From the NCBI RefSeq assembly GCF_005497185.1, contig NZ_RJTN01000010.1, positions 62,001-126,000 of the forward strand: a stretch of DNA of 64,000 nt. Direction: 5' to 3'. Within the stretch, counting starts at the first letter, position 1. The number at the start of each line of letters is the position of its first letter. Of the stretch, positions 1 to 9,286 are shown piece by piece. Made by a program: the position numbers and the translations under genes. This DNA is from Pectobacterium polonicum. Lineage in GTDB: Bacteria > Pseudomonadota > Gammaproteobacteria > Enterobacterales > Enterobacteriaceae. The notes below the pieces were generated by a model. The model saw nothing but the letters and a program-made list of their open reading frames with translations, did no database searches and had not been told where the DNA came from.

Positions 1-271
1 GATACTGAATTTGGTTAATGAACTTATCCCAAATTTGTTCCAGTTTTTGCCCTGCGGCAACCGCATCATTCCGATTAACGTCGTTATTATTCCAGCGGAA
101 GGCAAAGTGCTCCGTTTGGTATTTCACGGAAGGCATATCAGTGATGGAATTATCCACCTGCCAACTGCCTGCGACACAAGCCTCAGCGGCGTTTGCCGTA
201 TTGACCATTAATGCGCCACTTAAAACGAGTAGACAGTTTAGGGGCGTGAGACGTGTTTTTATTTTTGGCAT
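1..271 (-). CDS. Secreted protein, N-terminal part (possibly Svx/AvrXca-like)
   Basis: The reading frame starts with ATG at 271 and runs off the left window edge, so only the first 90 residues are seen. Residues 1-28 form a typical Sec signal peptide (basic start, leucine-rich core, ending in NTANA before AEAC). The mature start contains the string EHFAFRWNNNDVNRNDA followed by a stretch with QIWDKF. This reminds me of the Svx/AvrXca type of secreted plant-interaction protein (DUF6055-like), but that is from memory. The secreted location is well supported; the family is tentative. Confidence 0.55.
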   Translation of the reverse strand, partial: MPKIKTRLTPLNCLLVLSGALMVNTANAAEACVAGSWQVDNSITDMPSVKYQTEHFAFRWNNNDVNRNDAVAAGQKLEQIWDKFINQIQY

Positions 272-386
272 AAATCCTTTTCCTAGCATGAATATTGCTA
301 ATCAGCCTTATTATTTATCGAGAATAAATTCCTCGTTAATATATAAGACTCCATCCCAAGGCCATCATGGCCTATTTTGCTTAAGT

Positions 387-417
387 AAAAAAATATTGGC
401 CTCTGTAAGAAGAGGCC
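387..417 (-). terminator. Rho-independent terminator of the permease gene
   Basis: A 7-bp perfect stem (398-404 with 411-417, arms GGCCTCT/AGAGGCC) is followed on the minus strand by AATATTTTTTT. It lies about 30 bp after the permease stop codon. Confidence 0.75.
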
Positions 418-449
418 GATTGGATTATAGATTAGTTTTATCTTGTTAC

Positions 450-1772
450 CTATTTCATTTTAATTTTTTGGTTATGTTTTAGTTTCCTAAAATAAGTATG
501 GTTATTGATGTGATGCTGTATTACCAAATAAATCAGGCTGGCGGCCAGTAATGAATTAAATGCCGGTACGCCCCACTCAAAGGCTAATCCGACGATGGCG
601 CCGACAGTGCTGGCAATAATAGCCGGCCAGCCAATCAGCGGCGTTTGTGCGCTGTCGGGTAATTGGCCTTCAGCACGACTGGTGTCGAGCAGGGTTCTGT
701 GAGTGCGTAAAATATAATAATCAACCAGCATCACGCCGATAATCGGTGGGAATAACACGCCCAATAGCGTCAGAAAATCGATAAAGCGGTCCAGAATACC
801 GGCTACGGATAGCGCAGTGCCGATGAGGCCAATCACCAGTGTTATTGATACATAACGTAGTTTTTTTCCCGTAACGCCTTCTATCGCATTGGCGATGCCT
901 AAAGAGGAAGAATAAAGATTAATATCATTCACCCTCAATGTTGAAAATATAACGGCAATCAGCCCGAGCCCACCCGCAGCCTGGGACATGATCGTTACGA
1001 CGTCTGCGGTGTTGAGTGCGCGGGCAATAATGATGGCAAGACCGTTCACAATAAATTCCCCGACGATAATCGACAGCATCGTCATCCAGAAAACGTGTTT
1101 TCCTTTTTGGGAATAACGCGTCATATCTGGGGTAATTAAGCTGGCGACAATACAGCCGCCTACCACCATCGTCGCGCCTGCGCTAATGGAAATAACCTCG
1201 CCGTTGGGGGCTGAGGCAAGCAGTTCAGCAATATTGTGGCCGGAGAGCGTCATGATCGAAATATAGCCGACAACGAGAACAAACATCGGTACGGCAATTT
1301 TGGCGGTGAAGCGTAATGCTCTGAAGCCAAAGGCAACCAGCAGTGTCAGCGCAATGCCGGAAAGGGCAGCGGACCAGCCAAAGCCGAGCTTATCCGCCAT
1401 CGCAAAGTTAAGCGCCTTGGCGAATACGGCATTTTGGACACCAAACCAGCCGATGAGGCTAATGGCGATCACCAGCCCAATCAGGACGGAGCCAATACGG
1501 CCAAAGCCGCACCAGCGTGCGAGCAGGCTACCCGACATGCCTTCTTTCATTCCCGCATAGCCCAGCCCCACGGTCACCACGCCAAAAATGGCGCTGCCAA
1601 TAAAGATGGCGATAAATGCCTGGCTTAGCGTCATTGAATGGCCGAGTACTGCGCCTAGCATAAATTGGTCTAGCGCGGTTAACATCCCGATGTGCACTAA
1701 AGCTACATTTAAAAAAGGCAGTCGAACATTTAGCGGAACGCGACTGACCGGATAATCATCTATTTTTTCCAT
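450..1772 (-). CDS. Cytosine/purine permease, NCS1 family (CodB-like)
   Basis: The product is a 440-residue polytopic inner-membrane protein with about 12 hydrophobic segments. The N-terminal text (DYPVSRVPLNVRLPFLNVALV) and the conserved GWFGVQNAVF segment are typical of cytosine permeases of the nucleobase:cation symporter-1 family. I chose the ATG at 1772, because the longer frame to 1856 would run through the end of the LuxR gene and adds a hydrophilic tail foreign to the family. The upstream regulator ends 14 bp before this start, so the two are probably cotranscribed. No cytosine deaminase gene is adjacent, so the substrate (cytosine or another nucleobase) is open. Confidence 0.85.
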   Translation of the reverse strand: MEKIDDYPVSRVPLNVRLPFLNVALVHIGMLTALDQFMLGAVLGHSMTLSQAFIAIFIGSAIFGVVTVGLGYAGMKEGMSGSLLARWCGFGRIGSVLIGLVIAISLIGWFGVQNAVFAKALNFAMADKLGFGWSAALSGIALTLLVAFGFRALRFTAKIAVPMFVLVVGYISIMTLSGHNIAELLASAPNGEVISISAGATMVVGGCIVASLITPDMTRYSQKGKHVFWMTMLSIIVGEFIVNGLAIIIARALNTADVVTIMSQAAGGLGLIAVIFSTLRVNDINLYSSSLGIANAIEGVTGKKLRYVSITLVIGLIGTALSVAGILDRFIDFLTLLGVLFPPIIGVMLVDYYILRTHRTLLDTSRAEGQLPDSAQTPLIGWPAIIASTVGAIVGLAFEWGVPAFNSLLAASLIYLVIQHHINNHTYFRKLKHNQKIKMK

Positions 1773-1786
1773 GTGGGTATATTCGC

Positions 1787-2476
1787 TTATATAAATTGAA
1801 TGCCTTTTTCGATGAGTGAATTGGGAATATAACCATCTATCCCAAGGTGACGACAAAATTCCTCAAATTGAGGTAATGAATGAGTCTCCGCTTTTTGATA
1901 AATACTATATATTCTGTTCTCGATGGTTTTAGGTGATACATTCATTTTTCTTGCAATTTCTTTGTTTGAAAAACGTTGTAACATCAAAAAGATAGTGTCA
2001 AGCTCCGACTGGGTGAAAATGCTGGTAGTTAACTCAGTTTGCAACGTAGTCGGCTTTTTTTGGTCTATATAAATGAGCGGAGAGCGCGTATCCAGAGCTC
2101 TGGCGTTCCACATCGTACCAATGCACACTTTATTTTCATCAAAGATAGGAATCTTTTCGCTGACAAAGGGAGTTAGCGTTTTCTTTCCATACCAATAGTG
2201 TGTTTCGATCACGGTTACGCGTTGCTCGCTATTTTCTGTTAACCGGTCATGTTCTTTTAAATCGTCAGAAAGTTCCGCCCAACTGGCAGGAAATTCATCA
2301 TCTAATCGCCCTTCAATATCAAAACGTATTGGCGTATTGGTATAAAGGTAAGCGGCTTTATTCATGTAAACATGGCGCGATGATAAATCTTTAATACCCC
2401 ATGGTTCATTTAAACACTCCATCATAATAATCAGATTGCGAATATAATCAGTCATGTTTGCTTGTGATGATGGCAT
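1787..2476 (-). CDS. LuxR-family transcriptional regulator
   Basis: The 229-residue protein has a C-terminal LuxR/GerE helix-turn-helix (about residues 150-205), recognisable from LQRFSNKEIARKMNVSPKTIENRI. The N-terminal 140 residues look like a PAS-type sensor. There is no phosphoacceptor receiver domain, so it probably senses a ligand directly. A strong AGGAGG lies 5 bases before the ATG at 2476. It sits directly upstream of the permease gene on the same strand and may control it. Confidence 0.8.
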   Translation of the reverse strand: MPSSQANMTDYIRNLIIMMECLNEPWGIKDLSSRHVYMNKAAYLYTNTPIRFDIEGRLDDEFPASWAELSDDLKEHDRLTENSEQRVTVIETHYWYGKKTLTPFVSEKIPIFDENKVCIGTMWNARALDTRSPLIYIDQKKPTTLQTELTTSIFTQSELDTIFLMLQRFSNKEIARKMNVSPKTIENRIYSIYQKAETHSLPQFEEFCRHLGIDGYIPNSLIEKGIQFI

Positions 2477-2504
2477 CCTGCCCTCCTTATAGGTCGGGAT
2501 TAAT

Positions 2505-2918
2505 TCAACGGATCAATTTAGCTAAATAGTGTCGAGTATGCTTGTGTGCATATCCCGGTAGGTTTCCATATTCTTTGTAGCCCAACTTTTCGTAAAACCC
2601 CTTGGCTTGAAAGTCGAATGTGTCTACATAAGCTAGATGGCAGCCTCGTTTTAGTGCTTCTTTTTCAGCAGCTTGCATAAGTTGACGACCAAGGCCACTT
2701 TTACGGTGCTTATCACTAACCCACAGGTATTGAACTTCTAATGCTCCCCACCAGGTTCTGGATATTAACCCTGCGATGATATTATTTTCATCGTCTTTGA
2801 AATTTAAAAAAAGGGGAGAAATATCAACCGCGTCATACTGTGCGTTGTGCTTCCACAGGCTTTCTATTACAAATTCTTCTTCATCCAGCTCTGGTGTGCC
2901 AGTAATATTCAGATTCAT
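2505..2918 (-). CDS. GNAT-family N-acetyltransferase
   Basis: This 137-residue protein carries the acetyl-CoA pyrophosphate loop in RKSGLGRQLMQAAE (about residues 92-105) and the C-terminal AKGFYEKLGYKEYG motif typical of GNAT enzymes. The fold is complete for a single-domain member. The acceptor substrate cannot be read from the sequence. It ends 28 bp before the LuxR start and is transcribed in the same direction. Confidence 0.8.
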   Translation of the reverse strand: MNLNITGTPELDEEEFVIESLWKHNAQYDAVDISPLFLNFKDDENNIIAGLISRTWWGALEVQYLWVSDKHRKSGLGRQLMQAAEKEALKRGCHLAYVDTFDFQAKGFYEKLGYKEYGNLPGYAHKHTRHYLAKLIR

Positions 2919-3253
2919 TACAATAAAACCTCATTATTAGCATGCTAAATTATACTTCCAATGTGAATGCTTCTTTATCATATCAAATATATTTAGGCAA
3001 GAGTGAATTTCACTCGTTCTTAGGTGGCTATATTACTCTATGATAAACAGCATAATCTGATAGGTATTGATTGTATTTTGATGATAATCAGAAAGTAAGC
3101 ACGTATTTGCCTCACCAGGGAAAATACCAGATCATTTATAATAAAAATGTATGTTTTGTCGAAAAATGTGTTTTTTATGAGGGGGTTAGTTACTTGCTGA
3201 TCTTCTTGAAAACCGATGCTGGCTAAACACAATATGCTGACTAAAAACAAGGT
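2919..3253. other. AT-rich intergenic stretch, no gene seen
   Basis: About 335 bp of AT-rich sequence separate the acetyltransferase start from the terminator of the dehydrogenase. Short frames here lack ribosome binding sites. The part next to 2918 presumably holds the acetyltransferase promoter; I see no clear operator. Confidence 0.6.
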
Positions 3254-3278
3254 GGAGGCCATGGTAAATCCGGCCTCC
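3244..3278 (-). terminator. Terminator after the oxidoreductase gene
   Basis: Arms GGAGGCC (3254-3260) and GGCCTCC (3272-3278) form a perfect 7-bp stem. On the minus strand it is followed by ACCTTGTTTTTAG. It lies 17 bp after the stop at 3295 and closes the six-gene minus-strand operon that starts at 8322. Confidence 0.7.
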
Positions 3279-3294
3279 TTTATCCTGCATATCT

Positions 3295-4323
3295 TTAACT
3301 TATTTCTGCTTCAATTTCCGCTAGGGAAACGATACGACGTTCTGCCGCGGCACGCGTTGCGGCTTCTGCCATCATTTGAGCACGCAGTCCATCATAAACG
3401 CCGGGAACGGAAATGGCTTCTGGCGTACCAGCATTGCGCACAAATACCGTAAAAGCCTGAATTGCGGCCGCATAGCTTGGTGCCATGCGGATCATGGGAT
3501 CTTTCGGCAGCCCTTCCGTCAGGACTTTGTCATCAAAAATACGCATGACGCTGCCCTCGGTAATGCGTGATGATTCAGCCAGCCCGCCTGTACCAAACAC
3601 TTCAATGCGATCGTCATAGCCATATACGGCGCGACGGGCGTTATCGATTTGGCAAAGCGCCCCGCTGGCGGTGCGCAGTGTCACCATCGCGGTATCGACA
3701 TCGTTAGCTTCAAGAAACAGCGGGTCGGCAATCACCGAACCGAAGGCCGAGATATCCGTAACTTCTTCACCGGTTAACCAGCGCACCAGATCAAAAAAGT
3801 GGATCATCTTGTCATAAAACAAGCCACCGGAAACGCGTAGATATTCTAGGGAGGGAATTCCGTTAGGGCCGCGTGACGTGATTTGCACGGTCTGTATTCG
3901 ACCCAAACGCCCCTGTGTAATGTCCGTTTGTATTGCGGCGTGGTTACGATCGAAACGGCGGTTAAAGCCGACCATCACCTGCTGCTGCTGTTCACCTAAT
4001 TCAATCAGTGTGCGGTGGGCTTCTGCCAGCGTTGAGGCCAGCGGCTTTTCGCAATACACTTTTTTTCCTGCTCGCACGGCCGCCAGCATTAGCGGGCAAT
4101 GTGTCTCTGTTGATGACGCGATGATGACGGCATCAATCTCATGAGCCGCGATGATGGCTTCTGCGTCAGGGAATACACGGGCACCGTGTTCAGCGGCAAT
4201 TGCTTCTGCCCGTGCTGCTACGGGGTCGGTAACGGCAACCAGCCGTGCGAACGGGTGATTTTTCAGGTGTTGAGCGTGTACCGAGGCAATGCGCCCGGCA
4301 CCAATAAGTCCGATAGAAATCAA
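3295..4323 (-). CDS. Gfo/Idh/MocA-family NAD(P)-dependent oxidoreductase (inositol-dehydrogenase-like)
   Basis: The 342-residue protein starts with the Rossmann motif GLIGAGRIASVHA. It has the family hallmark CEKPLA at about residues 90-95 and the downstream VGFNRRFDRN and GGLFYDKMIHFFD motifs that line the substrate site. The overall pattern is closest to inositol 2-dehydrogenase-type enzymes oxidising a sugar or polyol hydroxyl. It is the last gene of an operon with an ABC importer and a sulfurtransferase. It probably acts on the imported compound or a product of it, so 'inositol' should not be taken literally. Confidence 0.85.
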   Translation of the reverse strand: MISIGLIGAGRIASVHAQHLKNHPFARLVAVTDPVAARAEAIAAEHGARVFPDAEAIIAAHEIDAVIIASSTETHCPLMLAAVRAGKKVYCEKPLASTLAEAHRTLIELGEQQQQVMVGFNRRFDRNHAAIQTDITQGRLGRIQTVQITSRGPNGIPSLEYLRVSGGLFYDKMIHFFDLVRWLTGEEVTDISAFGSVIADPLFLEANDVDTAMVTLRTASGALCQIDNARRAVYGYDDRIEVFGTGGLAESSRITEGSVMRIFDDKVLTEGLPKDPMIRMAPSYAAAIQAFTVFVRNAGTPEAISVPGVYDGLRAQMMAEAATRAAAERRIVSLAEIEAEIS

Positions 4324-4370
4324 AACGGTTCTCCAGTAATTATTCGGTAATCATGAGCTATTGCAGGCTA

Positions 4371-5240
4371 TTAGCCGACGGTCATGGGGAGATCGTCCGC
4401 GTCTGCCCATTCGGACAGCGAGGCATCGTAAAGGGCGACATTAGGATGGCCGAGTAACGTCAGGACAAAAACGTCGGCACTGGCAGCCACGCCGTGTCCG
4501 CAATAGGCAATGACTTTTTTATTATCGAGATCGAGCGCGGCAGCGGCCTCACGCAGCCGATCCAGCGGAAAATAGGTTCCACTGTCGGCATCGAACAGGC
4601 TGGCGGCAGGCAAATTATGGCTACCAGTGATGCGCCCAGCACGACCGTAATTGTTTCCCTCCGCGCCGGAGAACTGTGCGGGCTGGCGTGCGCTAAGGAT
4701 GCAAATATGTTGGTTACCGATGGCGGCCAGCACTTCAGTTTTCTCGGCAATCAGGTGCGGACGCAGCGAAGCGATGAACTGACCTGCTGGGCGATGGCGA
4801 CCCTTACCACTTTCCAGCGGCAGGTGTTCGCGCCGCCACTTTTGCAGTCCGCCATCCAGCACAGCGACGTTATCAAAGCCAAAAACGCGTAACAGCCACC
4901 AGACGCGAGTCGCCCACCACGGGTCGGCGCTGGAATAAACCACAACGCGAGTGTCGGGCCGAACGCCAAAGCGTGTCATGGCGGCAGCGAAATTCTCTGT
5001 CGTAGGGAGCATGTATTTATAGCGGTGGGTGTTATCAGACAGGTCGGCTTGTACATCAATAAACTGCGCGCCTGGGATATGGCCAGCATGAAAATCAGCC
5101 CGTGCTGGTTCTGCGCGGTATAGCGTTTTTTCATCAGGGACTAAACGGGTGGTACAGTCAAAAATCAATATATCGGGGTCGGTCAGGTGGGCGGCGAGCC
5201 ATTCGGTACTCACCAGCCCGTCAGCATGTGACGTCTTCAT
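4371..5240 (-). CDS. 3-mercaptopyruvate/thiosulfate sulfurtransferase (two rhodanese domains)
   Basis: The 289-residue protein has two rhodanese domains. The catalytic cysteine sits in CGHGVAAS near residue 240, and the interdomain DGGLQKW motif is present. I chose the ATG at 5240 because the protein then begins directly with SAEWLA-like text (VSTEWLAAHL) as in SseA-type enzymes; a longer frame to 5390 overlaps the ATPase gene. These enzymes move sulfane sulfur from 3-mercaptopyruvate or thiosulfate to an acceptor. Position between the ATPase (20-bp gap) and the dehydrogenase suggests a role in sulfur release from the imported substrate. Confidence 0.88.
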   Translation of the reverse strand: MKTSHADGLVSTEWLAAHLTDPDILIFDCTTRLVPDEKTLYRAEPARADFHAGHIPGAQFIDVQADLSDNTHRYKYMLPTTENFAAAMTRFGVRPDTRVVVYSSADPWWATRVWWLLRVFGFDNVAVLDGGLQKWRREHLPLESGKGRHRPAGQFIASLRPHLIAEKTEVLAAIGNQHICILSARQPAQFSGAEGNNYGRAGRITGSHNLPAASLFDADSGTYFPLDRLREAAAALDLDNKKVIAYCGHGVAASADVFVLTLLGHPNVALYDASLSEWADADDLPMTVG

Positions 5241-5259
5241 CGTGTTTTGTCCGTTACTC

Positions 5260-6009
5260 TCACAGCACCTTGTCCAGAAAGGCTTGTGTCCGAGGGTCCT
5301 GTGGATGATCAAAGAATGCCTGCGGCGTGTTGCTTTCGACGATTTTTCCTTTGTCGGTAAAGTAAATACGGTCGGCAACCTCGCGGGCAAAGCGCATTTC
5401 GTGGGTGACCAAAATGCAAGTCATGCCATCACGCGCCACATCCTGAATAGTGGTCAGCACTTCTTTGACCATTTCAGGGTCCAGCGCGGCTGTCACTTCA
5501 TCAAACATCATTACTTCCGGGTTCATACACAGCGCCCGCGCAATGGCTACGCGCTGCTGTTGTCCGCCGGACAACTCGCCCGGATAGGCGTTTGCTTTGG
5601 CTTCCAGATGCACTTTTGCCAACAGCTCACGCGCACGGACTTCCACGTCTCGCGCTGGCTGTTTTAACACCTGCATAGGGGCCATCATGATGTTTTCCAG
5701 GACGGTACGATGCGGGAAGAGGTTGTAGCTCTGGAAAACCATTCCTACCTTACGTCGCAGTGCCAGCGCATCCAGCTTGGGATCGTTCACCTCAATGCCA
5801 CCGACGGTGATCGAACCTGCATTGATGGGAGCCAGCGCATTGATGCAGCGCAGCAGCGTAGATTTGCCGGAGCCGGAAGGGCCGATGATGCAAACAATTT
5901 CCGAACGGGCGACGGACAGGGAAATACCGCTCAGCACGTTTGTTTTGCCAAAGGATTTATGAACATCAGTCAGGATTACCTGTGCAGGCGGCGTATGCGT
6001 ATCAGTCAT
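5260..6009 (-). CDS. Polar amino-acid-type ABC transporter, ATP-binding subunit
   Basis: The 249-residue protein has a Walker A (GPSGSGKST), Q-loop (VFQSYNLFPHRTVLEN), signature (LSGGQQQRVAIARAL), Walker B (VMMFDEVTAALDP) and H-loop (LVTHEM). These are the hallmarks of the GlnQ/HisP group of uptake ATPases. The ATG at 6009 overlaps the TGA of the upstream permease by one base, so translation is coupled. It powers the importer made with the two permeases and the binding protein encoded at 6009-8322. Confidence 0.93.
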   Translation of the reverse strand: MTDTHTPPAQVILTDVHKSFGKTNVLSGISLSVARSEIVCIIGPSGSGKSTLLRCINALAPINAGSITVGGIEVNDPKLDALALRRKVGMVFQSYNLFPHRTVLENIMMAPMQVLKQPARDVEVRARELLAKVHLEAKANAYPGELSGGQQQRVAIARALCMNPEVMMFDEVTAALDPEMVKEVLTTIQDVARDGMTCILVTHEMRFAREVADRIYFTDKGKIVESNTPQAFFDHPQDPRTQAFLDKVL

Positions 6010-6722
6010 CAGCGGGTTCCAAATTGCCACGTCCGTTCTAAACGGCGTGAAAATAGCGAGATCGGAAAAACAAAGGCAAAAAAGAGGACCAGCGTAATGC
6101 CATAGGCTGGCAGAATCAGGCCGGGGCGTGTTTCCGTGGTTAGAATCGTTTGGGTGATCGTCATAACTTCCTGCACGCCGACCACATTGGCCAGCGATGT
6201 TGCCATGACCACTGAACAATAGAGGTTCATGGTAGGCGGTACCATCTGGCGTATCGCCTGCGGTAAAATGATCGTGAGCGTGGTGCGAACGCTACCAAAG
6301 GCGAGGGCAGCAGCGGCTTCCCACTGTGTCGTGGGGATGGATTTCAGCCCGCCTCGCACAATCTCCGAGGTATAGCCACTGACGGGGATAGCCAGTGCCA
6401 CAACGGCTTTCACCCAGTCGGGAAAGCTGAACCATGTACCTGCAATCTTGATCTCAAACGGCAGCAGGAACATCACGTAAAACATGATGACCAGCCAAGG
6501 GCTGTTGCGAAAGAATAAGGTCAGAATGCGAGCGGGCAGCCGGATAATCGCAACATTGGCCATCTGGGCGGCGCCCAGCAGCGTACCGGCCAGCATGCCA
6601 ATCGCCATACTCAGAATCGAAATGAGTAAATTGAGTCCGAACCCTTTTAGAATCAGCGGCAGCCAGGGAAGTAGTACCGCGGAAGCGCTACCTGCGGGGA
6701 AAATTGTGTCTATGATCGTCAT
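6009..6722 (-). CDS. Polar amino-acid-type ABC transporter permease 2
   Basis: The 237-residue membrane protein has about five transmembrane segments and the EAA loop (QWEAAAALAFGSVRTTLTIILPQA) typical of HisMQ permeases. The ATG at 6722 forms an ATGA overlap with the stop of the upstream permease, which decides the start over a longer frame. It pairs with the next permease as a heterodimeric channel. Confidence 0.92.
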   Translation of the reverse strand: MTIIDTIFPAGSASAVLLPWLPLILKGFGLNLLISILSMAIGMLAGTLLGAAQMANVAIIRLPARILTLFFRNSPWLVIMFYVMFLLPFEIKIAGTWFSFPDWVKAVVALAIPVSGYTSEIVRGGLKSIPTTQWEAAAALAFGSVRTTLTIILPQAIRQMVPPTMNLYCSVVMATSLANVVGVQEVMTITQTILTTETRPGLILPAYGITLVLFFAFVFPISLFSRRLERTWQFGTR

Positions 6723-7468
6723 CGTCCTAGCCCCGGTACTTTTAGCCAACGCTCCAGCAGTTTCACCAGTAGGGTGAATATGCCCATTAATCCCAGATAG
6801 CTGAGCAGCACCACATTCATCATTTCGAGCACATTGAAGTGTTCCGTCCAGATTTCATGCGCCACATATAGGGCTTCAGGCACCGCGATGGCATAGGCAA
6901 GCGCGGTGCTTTTGACGATCTGAGCCATGTTATTACCCAGCGCAGGCAGGCTGGTGCGAAAGGCCAGCGGCAAAATGATATGAATCATGGCGCGGGTGCG
7001 GTTGTAACCGAGAGATTCTGCTGCTTCGACGGTCGTTCTCGGCACGGCTTCAATACCCGCCCGCAGGATCTCGGCGACAAAGGCGCCGTATTGCAATGAC
7101 AGGGCGATAACCACGAATTGAAACGGCGAGACCAGCGGCAGTTCACCGTTTTGTCCGTAGGTGGAAAGATGGAAGTAGGAGCCGATACCAAAGAATAAAA
7201 AGTAGAGCTGGGCGAGTCCCGGTGTATTCCTAAATAGTTCGACATAGGCAGTGACCAGCCAGCGCAAAGGCCGCAGGCTGGACTGCCTGGCAAACACGCA
7301 GAGAAAGCCAATGAGCATTGAGCCGAGGAGCGACCAGACTGCCAGCTCAACGGCAAGGGTAAGCCCCGTAAAGTATTTACGGGCTTCCCATGCGTTGTAA
7401 AACACCGAAAAGTTCCAGCCTGTTTGCTCGTAGAGCGCTTTAAACCCATCGGCGATAAATAACATCAT
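6719..7468 (-). CDS. Polar amino-acid-type ABC transporter permease 1
   Basis: The 249-residue inner-membrane protein has the HisM-type core with VELFRNTPGL and the EAA loop (TTVEAAESLGYNRTRAMIHIILP). It begins 2 bp after the binding-protein gene ends. A second ATG three bases in (7465) is equally possible. Confidence 0.92.
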   Translation of the reverse strand: MMLFIADGFKALYEQTGWNFSVFYNAWEARKYFTGLTLAVELAVWSLLGSMLIGFLCVFARQSSLRPLRWLVTAYVELFRNTPGLAQLYFLFFGIGSYFHLSTYGQNGELPLVSPFQFVVIALSLQYGAFVAEILRAGIEAVPRTTVEAAESLGYNRTRAMIHIILPLAFRTSLPALGNNMAQIVKSTALAYAIAVPEALYVAHEIWTEHFNVLEMMNVVLLSYLGLMGIFTLLVKLLERWLKVPGLGR

Positions 7469-7470
7469 TG

Positions 7471-8322
7471 TTACAGCTTAATCGCTTCTTCGTGGGCTTT
7501 TACGGCAAACGGTGCCGGTTTCAGGCCCCATTTTTTCGCCAATTCAATGATGGTGCCTTGCTTATTCCAGTCTTTGATCACATCGGAAATGAAGTGGGTA
7601 AACTGCGGCTCGTTAAAGCGAACGGCCAGACCCCACGGGCCTTCGGTAAACGGCGTTAGGTTCTGAATGATGTAATCTTTCCAGATGCCTTCTTTGTCGT
7701 TAAGAAAACGAGCCTGAAGATAACTGTCATCGGATACCAGCGCGGCACAGCGACCGTCACGTAAGGACTGATCGACTTCCTGCTGAGTCTGGAAAGCAAC
7801 GATGTTCGCGCCAAACTTCTGTTCTAACGGGACGTTCCAGCTCGATCCCTGATTGCTACAAATCGCTTTGCCTTTCACCTCTTCCCAGTTCGAGAAAGTC
7901 ACGCCTTTTTTCGTCAGCAGCGCTGGGCCTGCGGCGTAATAGTAAGGTTCGACAAACTGAACCAGTTTCTTACGCTCTTCGCTAACCGTCAGTGAGGTAA
8001 ACAGGATGTCGCATTTGCCCTGTTGCAAGAATTGCACGCGGTTTGCGGGCAGAACGGGCACCAGATCGACTTTGACCGTTTTACCCAGTTGCGTGGACAG
8101 GCGTTGAGTAAAGTCGTTCAGCAGATCGATGTGCAGGCCTTTGGTTTCTCCCGATGACTCGAGAAAGGCCAGTGGCGGGTTGTTGACGTTAGTACAGACT
8201 GAAATCACACCGCGATCGGCGATTTTTTCCAGTACGTCAGCGTGGGCAATCGTGGGAATGAATGATGCGGTAAGCGCAACACCACTCAAGGTCATCAGAG
8301 AACTCAGCATTGTTTTTGACAT
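7471..8322 (-). CDS. Periplasmic substrate-binding protein of amino-acid-type ABC importer
   Basis: The 283-residue protein has a signal peptide of about 28 residues ending in TIAHA before DVLEKI. A type II solute-binding fold of the SBP_bac_3 group follows, with the typical GVISVCTNVNNPPLAF start and FTSLTVSEERKKLVQFVEPYY segment. The first residues of the mature protein (CTNVNNPPLAFLE) carry an asparagine-rich substrate site instead of the usual amino-acid consensus, so the ligand is not a standard call. It is the first gene of the operon and sets the importer's specificity. Confidence 0.9.
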   Translation of the reverse strand: MSKTMLSSLMTLSGVALTASFIPTIAHADVLEKIADRGVISVCTNVNNPPLAFLESSGETKGLHIDLLNDFTQRLSTQLGKTVKVDLVPVLPANRVQFLQQGKCDILFTSLTVSEERKKLVQFVEPYYYAAGPALLTKKGVTFSNWEEVKGKAICSNQGSSWNVPLEQKFGANIVAFQTQQEVDQSLRDGRCAALVSDDSYLQARFLNDKEGIWKDYIIQNLTPFTEGPWGLAVRFNEPQFTHFISDVIKDWNKQGTIIELAKKWGLKPAPFAVKAHEEAIKL

Positions 8323-8446
8323 ATGATCAATTTACCTTAGTTAAGATAAGAGCCTCTGATATATTTTGCTAACGAGGCAGCCCACAGATAGGGGGGAATG
8401 TAGGGGGAATTGCCATTTTGTGTCAATAAAATCAACATTCGATTAA

Positions 8447-8463
8447 GTTGTATATATATCAAC
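8447..8463. promoter_or_regulatory. Candidate operator in the divergent IclR/ABC promoter region
   Basis: Within the 178-bp gap between the two divergent transcripts there is a GTTG-N9-CAAC arrangement on an alternating TA core. Its position 38 bp before the IclR start suits autoregulation and control of the importer. Assignment to this IclR protein is inference from position only. Confidence 0.35.
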
Positions 8464-8500
8464 TTTTTGTATATGCCCGTTAAATAGAGAGAATGGAAAC

Positions 8501-9286
8501 GTGAAAACTCGCAACGTCCAGCCTGTGGCGAACATAGCTGAAGAGGTGACTCGAACTGAAAATGTAAAAGGGGAGCTTAAGACGCTGACAAAAGGTCTGG
8601 CGGCACTGGATTTGCTGATGCACAACCAAACGGTGCGAACCAGCGATGTCGCTGATGTACTCGCAATCGATAAAAGCAGCGCGTCACGTATTCTGCAAAC
8701 GCTGGCTCAGGCGGGCTATGCGCAATCCGGCGAGCGCCGCAGCTTTGTGCTGGGGCCAAAATTGGCCGATAGGCCGAATACCGTGCGCCCAAAGAAAAGC
8801 CTGCGCGTGTGCGCTCGTCCGGTTCTGGAATGCCTATCTGCCCGTACCGGAGAAGCGGTACATTTATCGATTCTGGCAGATGAGCAGGTTTTATATTTGG
8901 ATACGATCGAATCCAGCTACTCTTTGCGGGTTGATAGCCGTCCTGGCACCCTGGCACCTCTGGCGTATACCGCGATTGGCCGGATTTTTCTCGCGCTGGC
9001 GGGAGCACCCTTACCCGATCAATTGCAGGCGCAAACGGAGCACACTATTACTGACCCTCGCCTCTTTCAAATGGCGCTACAGACTATCGCACAGCAGGGT
9101 TATGCACTGCATGATGAAGAGTTTCATTTGGGTATTCGCGGTGCGGCTGCGCCCTTGTTCGATCGCAACGGTTACGTTATTGGGGCCGTTGGCGTTTCTG
9201 GCCCAACCGTGCGTATTCACACCGAAGACCTCGATGCGTTGGGTGTGCTGGTGCGTGAAGAAGCGAATAAATTTATCATGGAATAA
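8501..9286 (+). CDS. IclR-family transcriptional regulator
   Basis: The 261-residue protein has an N-terminal winged helix (about residues 28-85, with TSDVADVLAIDKSSASRILQ) and a C-terminal IclR effector domain (VHLSILADEQVLYLDT to GAVGVSGPTVRI). The start is a GTG at 8501 preceded by GAGAGAATGGAA. An ATG eight bases upstream runs into a stop at once. It is divergent from the ABC operon and upstream of the lyase and CapA-like genes, so it likely controls both arms in response to the imported compound or a metabolite. Confidence 0.9.
   Translation: MKTRNVQPVANIAEEVTRTENVKGELKTLTKGLAALDLLMHNQTVRTSDVADVLAIDKSSASRILQTLAQAGYAQSGERRSFVLGPKLADRPNTVRPKKSLRVCARPVLECLSARTGEAVHLSILADEQVLYLDTIESSYSLRVDSRPGTLAPLAYTAIGRIFLALAGAPLPDQLQAQTEHTITDPRLFQMALQTIAQQGYALHDEEFHLGIRGAAAPLFDRNGYVIGAVGVSGPTVRIHTEDLDALGVLVREEANKFIME

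Noticed and set aside
5260-6219. Longer ATPase start at 6219
   Set aside because: The added 70 residues overlap the permease gene and are unrelated to ABC ATPases; the ATG at 6009 overlaps the permease stop as expected for coupling.
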